Source: Lysobacterales bacterium
Lineage (GTDB): Bacteria; Pseudomonadota; Gammaproteobacteria; Xanthomonadales; Rhodanobacteraceae
NCBI GenBank assembly: GCA_017305055.1
Contig: JAFKMZ010000030.1
Span: 1,199-43,913, forward strand
DNA: 42,715 bases
Direction of reading: 5' to 3'
Shown: one piece after another, positions 9,831-18,109 of the stretch
How positions within the stretch are numbered: position 1 is the stretch's first letter
How the letters are laid out: the number at the start of each line of letters is the position of its first letter
Notes under the pieces: generated by a model
The model's database searches: none
Seen by the model: the letters and a program-made list of their open reading frames with translations, nothing else
Told to the model about the DNA's origin: nothing
Translations under genes and position numbers: made by a program

Positions 9831-10120
9831 GCGCGTCGCCGCCGCCAGGCCAGGCGCCGGGCTCGGCTACCGGTTTTCAGTTTCCGGGACAGTTCGAGAT
9901 CACCGCCGTGGGCGCGAGCGATGCCGACCTGCCATTGCAGGTGCCGTTGTTGCTGGAGCAGGCCGGTGTGCGACTGGCCGGCCCGGACGTGCGCCAACGG
10001 ATTTCCAGCGCCGGCAATTTCGTCTCGGTCACCGTCACCATCCATTGCGATGATCGGGCGCAATACGAGGCGGCGCACACTGCGCTGCGGGCGTATCCGG
10101 CCGTCCGCTACACGCTGTGA
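9827..10120 (+). CDS. ybeD: YbeD-like DUF493 protein
   Basis: 97 residues. DUF493/YbeD proteins are small ferredoxin-like-fold proteins almost always encoded between dacA and lipB; a regulatory (ACT-like) role has been proposed but the function is not settled. The core '[20 protein letters not shown]' and '[34 protein letters not shown]' matches the family pattern of a beta strand, a helix and a C-terminal 'L..hp.V...L'. The start ATG overlaps the dacA stop and the stop abuts lipB, so it is translated within the same operon. Confidence 0.9.
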   Translation: MSASPPPGQAPGSATGFQFPGQFEITAVGASDADLPLQVPLLLEQAGVRLAGPDVRQRISSAGNFVSVTVTIHCDDRAQYEAAHTALRAYPAVRYTL

Positions 10121-10821
10121 TGCCACGGCAGTTGAATGTGCGCCGCCTGGGGCGGCAGCCCTATATGCCGGTGTGGCAGGCCATGAGCGACTTCACCGAC
10201 CGGCGCGGGGCGGGTACGCCGGACGAGTTCTGGCTGCTCGAGCACGACCCGGTGTTCACCCTGGGCCAGGCAGGCAGGATGGAACATGTCCTGGCGCCAG
10301 GCGCGATTCCGCTCATTCCGGTGGACCGCGGCGGACAGGTGACGTATCACGGCCCGGGACAGATCGTGGGCTATCCCTTGCTCGACCTGCGTCGTGCCGG
10401 CCTTGGCGTGCGCGATCTGGTGCGCGGCATCGAGCAGGTGCTGATCGACACGCTGGCGCATTGGGGCATCGCCGGCGAGCGCCACGCGGGTGCCCCCGGC
10501 GTGTACGTCGGCACGGCCAAGATTGGCGCCCTCGGCCTGCGCGTACGCCGGGGTTGCACCCTGCACGGCCTGGCCTTCAACGTAGCCATGGACCTGGAAC
10601 CTTTTCAGCGCATCGATCCTTGCGGTTACAAGGGTTTGGCGGTTGCGCAAATGCTAGACTATGGCGGTCCGCCGGTGCTGGCGGACGTTGAAGATGTGCT
10701 GCTCGATGCGTTCTGCGCCCGATTCGGATTCCACCCCCAGCTTGCCGAGCCGCGTCTGCCCGGGCTTCCCGCCAGGGAAGCCAGTGTGGCGCGGACGTCT
10801 TTGCTGCGGATGGCCAAGTGA
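10120..10821 (+). CDS. lipB: Octanoyl-[acyl-carrier-protein]:protein N-octanoyltransferase LipB
   Basis: 233 residues from ATG 10120, one base overlapping the ybeD stop (TGATG); GTG 10117 would give one more residue. LipB moves the octanoyl group from ACP to the lipoyl domains of 2-oxoacid dehydrogenases and GcvH. The signature '[20 protein letters not shown]' (about 69-88) and the catalytic pair K134 ('[12 protein letters not shown]') and C168 ('[10 protein letters not shown]') are present, matching Lys135/Cys169 of E. coli. The usual partner lipA, which inserts the sulfurs, is not downstream; a gap of 234 bases and then prc follow. LipA must be elsewhere, or the octanoyl groups are processed otherwise. 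Confidence 0.96.
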   Translation: MPRQLNVRRLGRQPYMPVWQAMSDFTDRRGAGTPDEFWLLEHDPVFTLGQAGRMEHVLAPGAIPLIPVDRGGQVTYHGPGQIVGYPLLDLRRAGLGVRDLVRGIEQVLIDTLAHWGIAGERHAGAPGVYVGTAKIGALGLRVRRGCTLHGLAFNVAMDLEPFQRIDPCGYKGLAVAQMLDYGGPPVLADVEDVLLDAFCARFGFHPQLAEPRLPGLPAREASVARTSLLRMAK

Positions 10822-10939
10822 GGTCCGGGCTGCCTTGCAATCGCCGGTACGATCCGGCGCCAGGCGGGGCAGGCGACCGCGACCTGGCAATGATTGAGTC
10901 ACGCGGCAGGTGCCAGGCTGGACGGCCCGACGCCGGAAC

Positions 10940-10968
10940 TTGGGCAAAACCGAGGCTGTCCATAATCT
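10940..10968 (+). promoter_or_regulatory. prc: Candidate sigma70 promoter for prc
   Basis: TTGGGC (10940-10945) and TAATCT (10963-10968) lie 17 bases apart in the 234-base gap after lipB, placing a start near 10975 and a leader of roughly 80 bases before prc. A neighbouring CGCCGG/CCGGCG hairpin (10842-10859) lacks a T run, so I do not call a terminator there. Confidence 0.35.
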
Positions 10969-11055
10969 GTACATCGTTTCCCCTGTATTTTTCCCTTACT
11001 GTCGGCTGACCCACAAACGGTCTGCCGCCCTACCCGGGTTCGCCTGAGAACTTCC

Positions 11056-13311
11056 ATGACATTCCGCCCTACCTTGCTGCTGTTGCTCGCACTGGCCGTA
11101 ACGACAAGCGCCTATGCGCAATCGGCAGCCGAGCTTGGTGCCGGCAGCGATACGCGCAAGGCGTCGGTGTGGCCGTTGCAGCCCACGCAGAACGAAACCC
11201 AGGCCGCGCAGCTGTCGGCGCGCTTCCTTACCCGTTTCCACTACGATGCGCAGCCGCTCGACGACGCCATGTCGGCGCGCATCTACGATGCCTATTTCAA
11301 GTTGCTCGATGGCGAGAAGGTATTTTTCGACCAGGCCGACATGGCGCGCTTCGCGCCGCTCAGGACCAAGCTCGATGATGCCATCTGGAACCAGGATCTC
11401 AGCGCCCCGTTTGCGATCTTCAACGCCTACCTGAAAAGTGCGGTCGCGCACATGAGCTACGCGCGCAGCCTGCTGGCGCAGGGCTTCGATTTTTCCGGCA
11501 ATGAAACCTATACCTTCAACCGCAAGGACGCGCCGCGGGAAAAGGACGAGGCCGGACTGGAAGCGCTGTGGCGCAAGCGCACGATGAACGACTGGCTGCG
11601 CCTGAAGCTGGCCGGCAAGAGCGACGCGGAAATCCGCAAGACGCTGGAGAAGCGTTACACCGGCTACATCGAGCGCATCAAGCAGCTCGACAGCCAGGAC
11701 GCGTTCCAGACCTTCATGAGCGCGTACGCCGAGACCACCGACCCGCACACCGATTACCTCGGCCCGCGCCAGGCGGAGAACTTCGACATCGCCATGAAGC
11801 TGTCGCTGGAGGGTATCGGTGCGGTGCTCCAGCCGCGCGACGACTACACCCAGATTCGCGAGCTGGTGCCAGGCGGGCCGGCGGCCAAGTCCGGCGAGAT
11901 CAAGGTCGGCGATCGCATTGTCGGCGTCGGCCAGGGTGCCAATGGCAACATGGTCGACGTGATCGGCTGGCGCCTGGACGACGTGGTCAACCTGATCCGC
12001 GGCAAGAAGGACACCACGGTGCGGCTGGAGGTCTTGCCTGCCGACTCCGGTCCGGACGGCAAGCACGAGACCGTCACCCTGGTGCGCAAGAAAGTCAGCA
12101 TCGAGGAGCAGGCGGCCAAGAAAAAGGTCATCGACATCACCGACGGCGGGGTGACGCGCAAGATCGGCATCATCGATTTGCCTTCGTTCTATTCGGACTT
12201 CAGCGCGCGCAGCCGCGGTGACAAGGACTACAAGAGCGCCACGCGTGACGTCGCCAAACTGCTGGTCGAGCTCAAGGCCGACGGCGTGCAGGGCGTGGTG
12301 GTCGATCTGCGCAACGACGGCGGCGGCTCGCTTGCAGAGGCCGATTCCATGGCCGGCCTGTTCATCGACACCGGGCCGGTGGTGCAGGTGCGCGACGCCC
12401 GCGGCCAGGTCGACGTGCAGGGTGACGACGAGCCGGGCATGCTCTGGAGCGGGCCCCTGGCGGTACTGGTCAATCGCGGTACGGCCTCCGCCTCGGAGAT
12501 CTTTGCCGCGGCCATGCAGGACTATCACCGTGGTCTGGTCATCGGCGAGCCGACGTTTGGCAAGGGCACGGTGCAGAACCTCGTCGACCTGGACCGTTTC
12601 AGCCACAACACCGAAGGCAAGCCGCAGTTCGGCGAACTGAAGATGACCATCGCGGAGTTCTTCCGCATCACCGGTGGTTCCACCCAGCTGCGTGGCGTCA
12701 CGCCGGACATCGAGTTTCCGCAGAATGGCGACGCCAAGGACTTTGGCGAGTCGACCTATGACAACGCCTTGCCGTGGACGCACATCGCACCGGCACCGTA
12801 CCAGCCGGTGGCGGATTTCTCGGCCTACCTGCCGCGGCTGCAGGAGCTGCACGCGGCACGGGTGGCGGCATCGCCGGCATGGAAGCTGATGCTGGACGAG
12901 ATTGCCCAGTACAAGGTCGTGCGCGGCAAGAAGTCGATCTCGCTCAATTTCGCCACGCGCGAAGCCGAGCGCAAGCAGGACGAGGCGATCCAGGCCGAGT
13001 TCCGCGCCCGGCACAAGGCCATCGACGGCAGCGATGCCGCGCTGGTCGACGAGGATGCTGCACTCGACGATGGTCTGAACGCGAACGAGCGCAGCCTGAA
13101 GAGCGAGCTCAAGGAAGAAAAGGACGCGAAGAATGCCAAGGACGTGCCGCTGGACGAAACCGCGCACATCCTGTTCGATGCGGTCGGCATGCTCAAGGCC
13201 GATCCCGCCCTGGCGGCCGCGGCGCTGCCGTACAAGGGCAAGTTTTCGATGGCGGTGCCGGCGACGCCGGTCGCTGCCGCTTCAGTGGCCAGACCGCCGG
13301 CCAGCCGTTGA
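11056..13311 (+). CDS. prc: Tail-specific periplasmic protease Prc/Tsp (S41)
   Basis: 751 residues with a cleaved signal peptide ending 'TSAYAQ' (about 1-22). Tsp degrades or trims periplasmic proteins from their C-terminus and in E. coli processes PBP3 and turns over MepS, so it fits beside cell-wall genes. Domains are an N-terminal helical region (about 40-245), a PDZ domain (about 250-330, 'GIGAVLQPRDDYTQIRELV'), the S41 protease domain, and a C-terminal helical domain rich in Lys/Glu (about 600-735). The Ser/Lys dyad is visible: S478 in 'GTASASEIFAAAMQDY', D489, and K503 in 'EPTFGKGTVQ', with the spacing of E. coli Tsp. E. coli Tsp is 682 residues. Confidence 0.96.
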   Translation: MTFRPTLLLLLALAVTTSAYAQSAAELGAGSDTRKASVWPLQPTQNETQAAQLSARFLTRFHYDAQPLDDAMSARIYDAYFKLLDGEKVFFDQADMARFAPLRTKLDDAIWNQDLSAPFAIFNAYLKSAVAHMSYARSLLAQGFDFSGNETYTFNRKDAPREKDEAGLEALWRKRTMNDWLRLKLAGKSDAEIRKTLEKRYTGYIERIKQLDSQDAFQTFMSAYAETTDPHTDYLGPRQAENFDIAMKLSLEGIGAVLQPRDDYTQIRELVPGGPAAKSGEIKVGDRIVGVGQGANGNMVDVIGWRLDDVVNLIRGKKDTTVRLEVLPADSGPDGKHETVTLVRKKVSIEEQAAKKKVIDITDGGVTRKIGIIDLPSFYSDFSARSRGDKDYKSATRDVAKLLVELKADGVQGVVVDLRNDGGGSLAEADSMAGLFIDTGPVVQVRDARGQVDVQGDDEPGMLWSGPLAVLVNRGTASASEIFAAAMQDYHRGLVIGEPTFGKGTVQNLVDLDRFSHNTEGKPQFGELKMTIAEFFRITGGSTQLRGVTPDIEFPQNGDAKDFGESTYDNALPWTHIAPAPYQPVADFSAYLPRLQELHAARVAASPAWKLMLDEIAQYKVVRGKKSISLNFATREAERKQDEAIQAEFRARHKAIDGSDAALVDEDAALDDGLNANERSLKSELKEEKDAKNAKDVPLDETAHILFDAVGMLKADPALAAAALPYKGKFSMAVPATPVAAASVARPPASR

Positions 13312-13373
13312 GCCGGCTTTGGGTGCGGTGTGCGTTGCCGCCGTCCATCGCGGGAGCGCATCGGCCGATACCT

Positions 13374-13394
13374 GCCCGGCATTCCTTGCCGGGT
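13374..13394. terminator. Hairpin between convergent prc and aminopeptidase genes
   Basis: CCCGGCA (13375-13381) pairs with TGCCGGG (13387-13393) across a 5-base loop, with a further G-T wobble at the base. It sits in the 117-base gap between two genes that end facing each other, the usual place for a two-way terminator. No strong T run follows on either strand, so termination efficiency is uncertain. Confidence 0.4.
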
Positions 13395-13428
13395 TCCGGT
13401 CTGGCCGCAGCGTGCGCTGACGCCAGGC

Positions 13429-14805
13429 TCAGCGCGGGTAGCGCTGCTTCAGATAGGCGAACAGCGCACGCAAGCCCATGGCCTCGCCGCCTTGCGGCCG
13501 GCCCGGGCGGGCACGGTCATTCCAGGCATAGGTGTCGAGGTGCACCCAGGCGCTGGCCGGGTCGACGAAGCGTTCGAGATACAGTGCCGCGGTGATCGCC
13601 CCGGCGTGGCCGGCGCCGCCGCTGTTGGTGCAATCGGCCAGGTAGGAATCCAGCATGTGCCGGTACGGCTGCCACAGCGGCAGGCGCCACAGCGGGTCGT
13701 CGACTTCGAGGCCGGCGGCAAGCACGGCTTGGGCCACCTCGTCGCGATTGGCGAACAGCGCCGGCAGGTCCGGTCCCAGCGCGACACGGGCGGCGCCGGT
13801 GAGCGTGGCGAAATCCACGATCAGGTCGGGCTGCTGCTCGCTGGCATAGGCGAGGGCATCGCACAGGATCAGGCGGCCCTCGGCGTCGGTATTGTCGATT
13901 TCCACGTGCACACCGGCGCGGGTCTTCACCACGTCACCAGGCCGCAGCGCACTGCCGCCGACCGAATTTTCCACCGCGGGGATAAGCAGGGTCAGACGTA
14001 CCGGCAAGCCGGCCCGCATCACCAGCTGGGCCAGGGCCAGCGCGTGTGCGGCGCCGCCCATATCCTTTTTCATCCAGCGCATGCCGGCGGCGGATTTCAG
14101 GTCGAGGCCACCGCTGTCGAAGCACACGCCCTTACCGACCAGGACCAGTTTGGGATGGTTGGCCTTGCCCCATTGCAGCTGCACCAGGCGTGGCTGGCGA
14201 TGGCTGGCCCGCCCTACGGCGTGGATGGTGGGGAAGTTGGCCCTGAGCAGGCCCTCGCCTACCCATTCGCGAGTGCTGGCATGATGCTCCCCGCCCACGG
14301 CTTTCACCGCCGTGGCGAGTTCTTCGGGGCCCAGGTCTTCGGTTGGCGTGTTGACCAGGTCGCGTACCAGGAAGCTGGCGTCGAGCAGCGGGTGCAGGGC
14401 ATCGAGCTCGACCGCGGAGATGGCCAGCGTCGCCGGTTCGCGCTTGGCTACCCGATAGCGGGTGTAGCGGTAGGCGCCCAGTGCCCAGCCGAGCGCAGCA
14501 GCGTGGCGGTCGGCGAGCACGCCGGTGTCGGCCAGGCAGTAATTGCCGGGAGGCAGGGTATGCGCCAGGCCGGCCAGCGCAGCAAGAGGCCGGCGGGCGT
14601 CGACCCCCACCAGCACGCTCTCCAGCGTGCCCCGCGCATCGTGCAGCAGGGCAAACGTGCCGGCCGCGGCGCTGAACCCCTGCTGCGCCAGGCAGCGGCG
14701 CTGCGGCGCGGTCAGGTTGCGGCGCGTGGTGCCGAGGTGCGCCGGGTCGGTGGTTTCAATGGCGATGCAGCGGGCACGCCGGCGGCGTTCGATCAAGGCA
14801 TGCAT
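13429..14805 (-). CDS. M17 family leucyl aminopeptidase
   Basis: 458 residues. M17 aminopeptidases are hexameric cytoplasmic enzymes with two metal ions that release N-terminal amino acids from peptides. The metal and catalytic residues are all visible in the C-terminal domain: K225 and D230 in 'VGKGVCFDSGGLDLK', K237, D248 in 'KKDMGG', and D307/E309/R311 in the signature 'NTDAEGRL'. The N-terminal macro-like domain is shorter and divergent from PepA (about 500 residues), so this is better described as a leucyl aminopeptidase family member than as PepA itself. The start is ATG 14805. It is last in a minus-strand run of three genes and converges on prc. Confidence 0.93.
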   Translation of the reverse strand: MHALIERRRRARCIAIETTDPAHLGTTRRNLTAPQRRCLAQQGFSAAAGTFALLHDARGTLESVLVGVDARRPLAALAGLAHTLPPGNYCLADTGVLADRHAAALGWALGAYRYTRYRVAKREPATLAISAVELDALHPLLDASFLVRDLVNTPTEDLGPEELATAVKAVGGEHHASTREWVGEGLLRANFPTIHAVGRASHRQPRLVQLQWGKANHPKLVLVGKGVCFDSGGLDLKSAAGMRWMKKDMGGAAHALALAQLVMRAGLPVRLTLLIPAVENSVGGSALRPGDVVKTRAGVHVEIDNTDAEGRLILCDALAYASEQQPDLIVDFATLTGAARVALGPDLPALFANRDEVAQAVLAAGLEVDDPLWRLPLWQPYRHMLDSYLADCTNSGGAGHAGAITAALYLERFVDPASAWVHLDTYAWNDRARPGRPQGGEAMGLRALFAYLKQRYPR

Positions 14806-14924
14806 GGCAGACGGTCACCTGGTTGACAGGTCGGCCATGATGCCTGCTTTGCACCCACGCTGCCCACCTGCAGTGTGGTGCCGCGACGTGAGACCGGCTT
14901 TCCGGGGCGGGCGGAACCGGTGGG

Positions 14925-14943
14925 GCGCGGCCGGTGGCCGCGC
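14925..14943 (-). terminator. Strong GC hairpin just after the PstS-LysM gene
   Basis: GCGCGGCC (14925-14932) pairs perfectly with GGCCGCGC (14936-14943) around a 3-base loop. It begins 6 bases beyond the stop codon of the minus-strand gene at 14950. The 8-base GC stem would stabilise or stop the transcript, but no T run follows, so it is not a canonical intrinsic terminator. Confidence 0.4.
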
Positions 14944-14949
14944 AAGCGC

Positions 14950-16146
14950 CTAGTTGATGCTGATGCGCAGCGACTGGCCGAGCTGCAGGCGGTCGCTCTT
15001 GAGATGGTTCCATTCGCGCAGCTGCTCGGGTTGCACCGCGTGCTTCTTGGCGATGGTCGACAAGGTGTCGCCCTTGCCCACTGTATACGTGGCGGCGACA
15101 GCCACCGGTGCCGGCCCGGCCGTGCTGCTGGCGCCGGCGATCGAGGTGGCCGTGGTGGCCGTGGTCGCAATGGATGGTGCCGAGGTGGCGCCGGCCGGCG
15201 CGGTGACCGGCGCGCGCTTGCCGATGGCGGCAAGGATGCGTTCGCGGCGTGCGGCGTCCAGCGTCGCCAGCGCGGCACCATCGGCATAGGGCAGCACGGC
15301 GCCCCGGCGCAGGGCCGCGGCGCCTGGCGGAGAGTTGACGAAGTCGATGAAGGCCTGCGTCTCCGCGGTCCGGCTGCTTTGCGGATTGGTCACCAGATAG
15401 AGGGTCGTGAACAGGGGATAGCTGCCGTCGGCAATGCTCTGCGCGCTCGGGACGATGCCGTCGATCGACAAGGCCTTCAGCTTTGGCTTGCCGCGGATGT
15501 CAGCGAGGGTGTCCACGCCCAGCCCATTGGTGTTGATCTCGATGCCCTTCTCCAGCATGTGCGTGTTGACATACAGGCGTGGCGCGGCGACTGGCTGCGT
15601 GCCGCGCCCGAACAGCAGGCTGCGCAGGCTGTATTCGATCCCGTCCTTGGGGCTGGCTACGGCATAGACGTCGATCGGTGCCGATTTGCCGCCCACCTCG
15701 GCCCAGTTGCCGATCTTGCCGTAGTAGATGTCGTGCACCTGCTGCAGGGTGAGGTTGCTGACCGGGTTGCCGGACTGGGTGACGATGACCAGGGCGTCCC
15801 AGGCCACGGGGGTGAAGGTGAGGTTCTGGTCCTCGGGGCTGGCACTGCCGGCGCGGGCGCTGCCGCCGAGGTCGGCCTGGCCGCTGGCCACGGCATCGAT
15901 GCCCGATGCGGTATTGAAGGGTTGCAGTTCGATCTTGCCGTGTCCGGCCCGTTCCCACGCCCGGGCGAGTTCGTCGAAGACGATGGTCCCGGACGCCACG
16001 TCGCCGCGCCAGACCAGTGTGGTCTTCGCCGGCGTGGCGGAATGGGAGGCCTTCTTGGCTGGGTGGCTGCCGGTGGCGAGGGTCGGTGCGCCGAGGCAGA
16101 GCCCGACGAGGACGGTGGAGATCAGGGTGGCGGAGCGAACGGACAT
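14950..16146 (-). CDS. PstS-like periplasmic substrate-binding protein with C-terminal LysM domain
   Basis: 398 residues from ATG 16146 (a GTG at 16155 would add three). A signal peptide ends near 'APTLATG'. Residues about 45-285 form a PstS/type-2 periplasmic binding fold: 'WRGDVASGTIVFDELARAWE', 'VASGQADLGGSARAG' and 'LTLQQVHDIYYGKIGNWAEVGG' are phosphate-binding-protein-like patterns. After a Thr/Ala/Ser-rich linker (about 300-345) a complete LysM domain follows ('YTVGKGDTLSTIAKKHAVQP', ending 'LQLGQSLRISIN'), which binds peptidoglycan. No PstCAB or PhoU genes lie nearby, so a transport role is doubtful; a wall-tethered sensor or ligand-capturing protein is possible. The domain assignments are strong; the ligand is unknown. 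Confidence 0.88.
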   Translation of the reverse strand: MSVRSATLISTVLVGLCLGAPTLATGSHPAKKASHSATPAKTTLVWRGDVASGTIVFDELARAWERAGHGKIELQPFNTASGIDAVASGQADLGGSARAGSASPEDQNLTFTPVAWDALVIVTQSGNPVSNLTLQQVHDIYYGKIGNWAEVGGKSAPIDVYAVASPKDGIEYSLRSLLFGRGTQPVAAPRLYVNTHMLEKGIEINTNGLGVDTLADIRGKPKLKALSIDGIVPSAQSIADGSYPLFTTLYLVTNPQSSRTAETQAFIDFVNSPPGAAALRRGAVLPYADGAALATLDAARRERILAAIGKRAPVTAPAGATSAPSIATTATTATSIAGASSTAGPAPVAVAATYTVGKGDTLSTIAKKHAVQPEQLREWNHLKSDRLQLGQSLRISIN

Positions 16147-16290
16147 GGCGGACACGAACCTTCGATCATGGAATTAAGCGGTGCTTCGTGCACAGGGTGT
16201 GTGACAGCCATGTCGGTATCAGTGCGTCATAGGATAGGCCATGGTCGCGGATCTGGCACCTGCGGCCGACGTGGCGCCGGCCCAGGTGTG

Positions 16291-17694
16291 TCATTGCAGC
16301 AGTACGTAGCGCGTATTGCCGTCGGCATCGGCCACCACCAGCACCAGCTGGCGCAGGTGGGTGCCGGCCAGGCCGCGCAGCATGCGCAGGCTGGTGATGC
16401 GTTGGTTGCCGATGCCGATCAGCACGTCATTCGCGGTGAGGCCGGCGTTGGCGGCACGGCTGCCGCTTTGCACGGCGCTGATCGCGACCCCGTACATGCC
16501 CTGGCCACGCTGGCTCTGGCTGAGCTCGGTGAAGCGTACGCCCTGCAGGCGCGGATCGAGCTGGCCACCGTCGAGCGTGGCCAGTTTCTCCACTTCCAGT
16601 TTCGTGCCGACCTCGCGCAACTTGCCGTCGCGCAGCACGCCGAGCTGCACCGTGCTGCCGACGGGAAGCAGGCCCTCGGCGTTGCGCAGTTCGTCGACGC
16701 CGTGCAGCGGCTTGCCGTTCAGCGTGGTCAGCACGTCGCCCGGCTGCAGGCCTGCCCGCGCCGCCGGCGAGTCCGCGCTGACCCCGGTGACGACGATGCC
16801 GTTGCGGTTGGCCAGCTTGAGCAGTTGGGCGATGCGTGGCGTGATGGCCTGCACCTGCAGCCCCAGGCTGCCGCGCTGGACCTTGCCATGGGCGATGAGC
16901 TGCGCCATGACTTCGCCCGCGAGGTTGCTGGGGATGGCAAAGCCGATGCCGACGTTGCCGCCGGATGGCGAGAAGATCATCGAGTTGATGCCGACCAGCT
17001 CACCGCGCAGGTTGACGAGTGCGCCGCCTGAGTTGCCCGGGTTGATCGAGGCGTCGGTCTGGATGAAGTTCTGGTAACCGCCCGAGCCTCCCGCACCGCG
17101 CCCGAGGCCGGAGCGCCCCAACGCCGAGACGATGCCGGCGGTGACCGTCTCGCTCAGGCCAAACGGCTCGCCCACGGCCACCACGTAGTCGCCCACGCGC
17201 AGCTTGGAGGAGTCGGCCAACGGCAGCGCATGCAGGTTTTCCGCCGGGATCTGCACCACGGCCACGTCGGTGTCGGGATCGGTGCCGACCAGCTTGCCCT
17301 TGAAGCTGCGGCCGTCCTGCAGGGTCACGCTGATGTCGTCGGCGCCCGCCACGACGTGGTTGTTGGTCAGCACGTAGCCCTTGGCGGCATCCACGATCAC
17401 GCCCGAGCCCAGGCTCTGCTCGACGCGCTCGCGCGGGGCAGGCGGCAAGCCAAAGAACTGCCGCATCATCGGGTCGTCGAAATAGCGCTCCGGTACCTGC
17501 ACCCGGGTCTTGGTGGAGATGTTCACCACCGCCGGCGTGACGTGCTCCAGCATGGGCGCCAGGGATGGCATGGGCTGACCATCGACGGCGGCCGGCAAGG
17601 CGGCTGCCGCCGCCTGGGACGGCCAGGGACCGGGCAGCAGCAAGCCCAGGCTTGCGATCAGGCCAAGCGCAAGGCGTGCTGTTCGGTCGGGCAT
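16291..17694 (-). CDS. Do-type periplasmic serine endoprotease (DegQ/MucD family)
   Basis: 467 residues. These HtrA-family proteases degrade or refold misfolded envelope proteins. The start is ATG 17694, preceded by GGAG six bases away; the open frame extends upstream but lacks a signal peptide there. The N-terminus 'LALGLIASLGLLLPGPW...AAAA' is a signal peptide. The trypsin-like domain has the full triad: H113 ('TNNHVV'), D143 ('TDVAVV') and S222 ('PGNSGGALVN'). Two PDZ domains follow (about 275-355 and 385-465). Length matches DegQ/MucD (about 455-475). It is divergent from the class II ribonucleotide reductase gene and is followed 144 bases later by the PstS-LysM gene on the same strand. 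Confidence 0.95.
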   Translation of the reverse strand: MPDRTARLALGLIASLGLLLPGPWPSQAAAAALPAAVDGQPMPSLAPMLEHVTPAVVNISTKTRVQVPERYFDDPMMRQFFGLPPAPRERVEQSLGSGVIVDAAKGYVLTNNHVVAGADDISVTLQDGRSFKGKLVGTDPDTDVAVVQIPAENLHALPLADSSKLRVGDYVVAVGEPFGLSETVTAGIVSALGRSGLGRGAGGSGGYQNFIQTDASINPGNSGGALVNLRGELVGINSMIFSPSGGNVGIGFAIPSNLAGEVMAQLIAHGKVQRGSLGLQVQAITPRIAQLLKLANRNGIVVTGVSADSPAARAGLQPGDVLTTLNGKPLHGVDELRNAEGLLPVGSTVQLGVLRDGKLREVGTKLEVEKLATLDGGQLDPRLQGVRFTELSQSQRGQGMYGVAISAVQSGSRAANAGLTANDVLIGIGNQRITSLRMLRGLAGTHLRQLVLVVADADGNTRYVLLQ

Positions 17695-17939
17695 GGCAAT
17701 CTCCGGTGGGGGGGTGACGGGGCCGGCCCGCGTGCGGGGCGCAGTCCTCAAACGTTGCCGCGCAGGCAGCGCGTCGCCGCCGGCATGCCTGGATTCGTCT
17801 GTCGCGGCGGCGGATGGACCGCCAGGCACGGGTTTCGACTGCACCCGCCGCGACAGGTTCCGCGCCGGCCATTGCTGACTGCTGCGCTGCTACTTTACAT
17901 TGTCGGCTGCCCGGGGTTAACTAGGCACCCTGTCGCTGT

Positions 17940-17955
17940 ACACAATATCTTGTGT
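17940..17955 (+). promoter_or_regulatory. NrdR box 1 (ACACAATATCTTGTGT)
   Basis: This 16-base near-palindrome matches the published NrdR box pattern acaCwAtATaTwGtgt at nearly every position. NrdR is the ATP/dATP-sensing zinc-ribbon repressor of ribonucleotide reductase genes. It lies 155 bases before the nrdJa start, upstream of the first gene of the reductase pair. The nrdR gene is not in the window. Confidence 0.75.
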
Positions 17956-17971
17956 TCGTGACCGAATTCTT

Positions 17972-17987
17972 CAACAAAATCTGGTGA
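17972..17987 (+). promoter_or_regulatory. Weaker NrdR box 2, 32 bases after box 1
   Basis: CAACAAAATCTGGTGA agrees with box 1 at 11 of 16 positions and begins exactly 32 bases after it, close to three helical turns. NrdR boxes normally occur in tandem pairs with this spacing, which supports a site that would be too weak to call alone. Confidence 0.55.
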
Positions 17988-18109
17988 TCGTTGCCGTGGC
18001 GAGGCTCCAGGGGGGCGATGCCCGGTCCGCGTCGGCCACTGCAGGCCAGGTCGCCATGTTCCAACCACCGCAACGGGGCCAGCAGAGCACCCGGAGGTCA
18101 GCCAATCCA

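Larger units (their letters stand above)
17695..18109. other. 415-base divergent control region between the Do protease and nrdJa
   Basis: This gap holds the protease ribosome-binding site at its left end, the two NrdR-box-like sites (17940-17955 and 17972-17987), and GGAGG (18093-18097) 12 bases before the nrdJa ATG. Open frames that extend from both flanking genes into the gap show no recognisable domain. I see no riboswitch fold that I can support. Confidence 0.6.

Noticed and set aside
10842-10859. CGCCGG-N6-CCGGCG hairpin after lipB as a terminator
   Set aside because: The stem is only six bases and no T run follows.
18035-18041. GCCACTG, the motif of the cobalamin riboswitch, before the B12-dependent nrdJa
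   Set aside because: The full B12 box and other conserved helices are not present at the needed spacing, and B12 riboswitches normally control B12-independent enzymes or B12 uptake.
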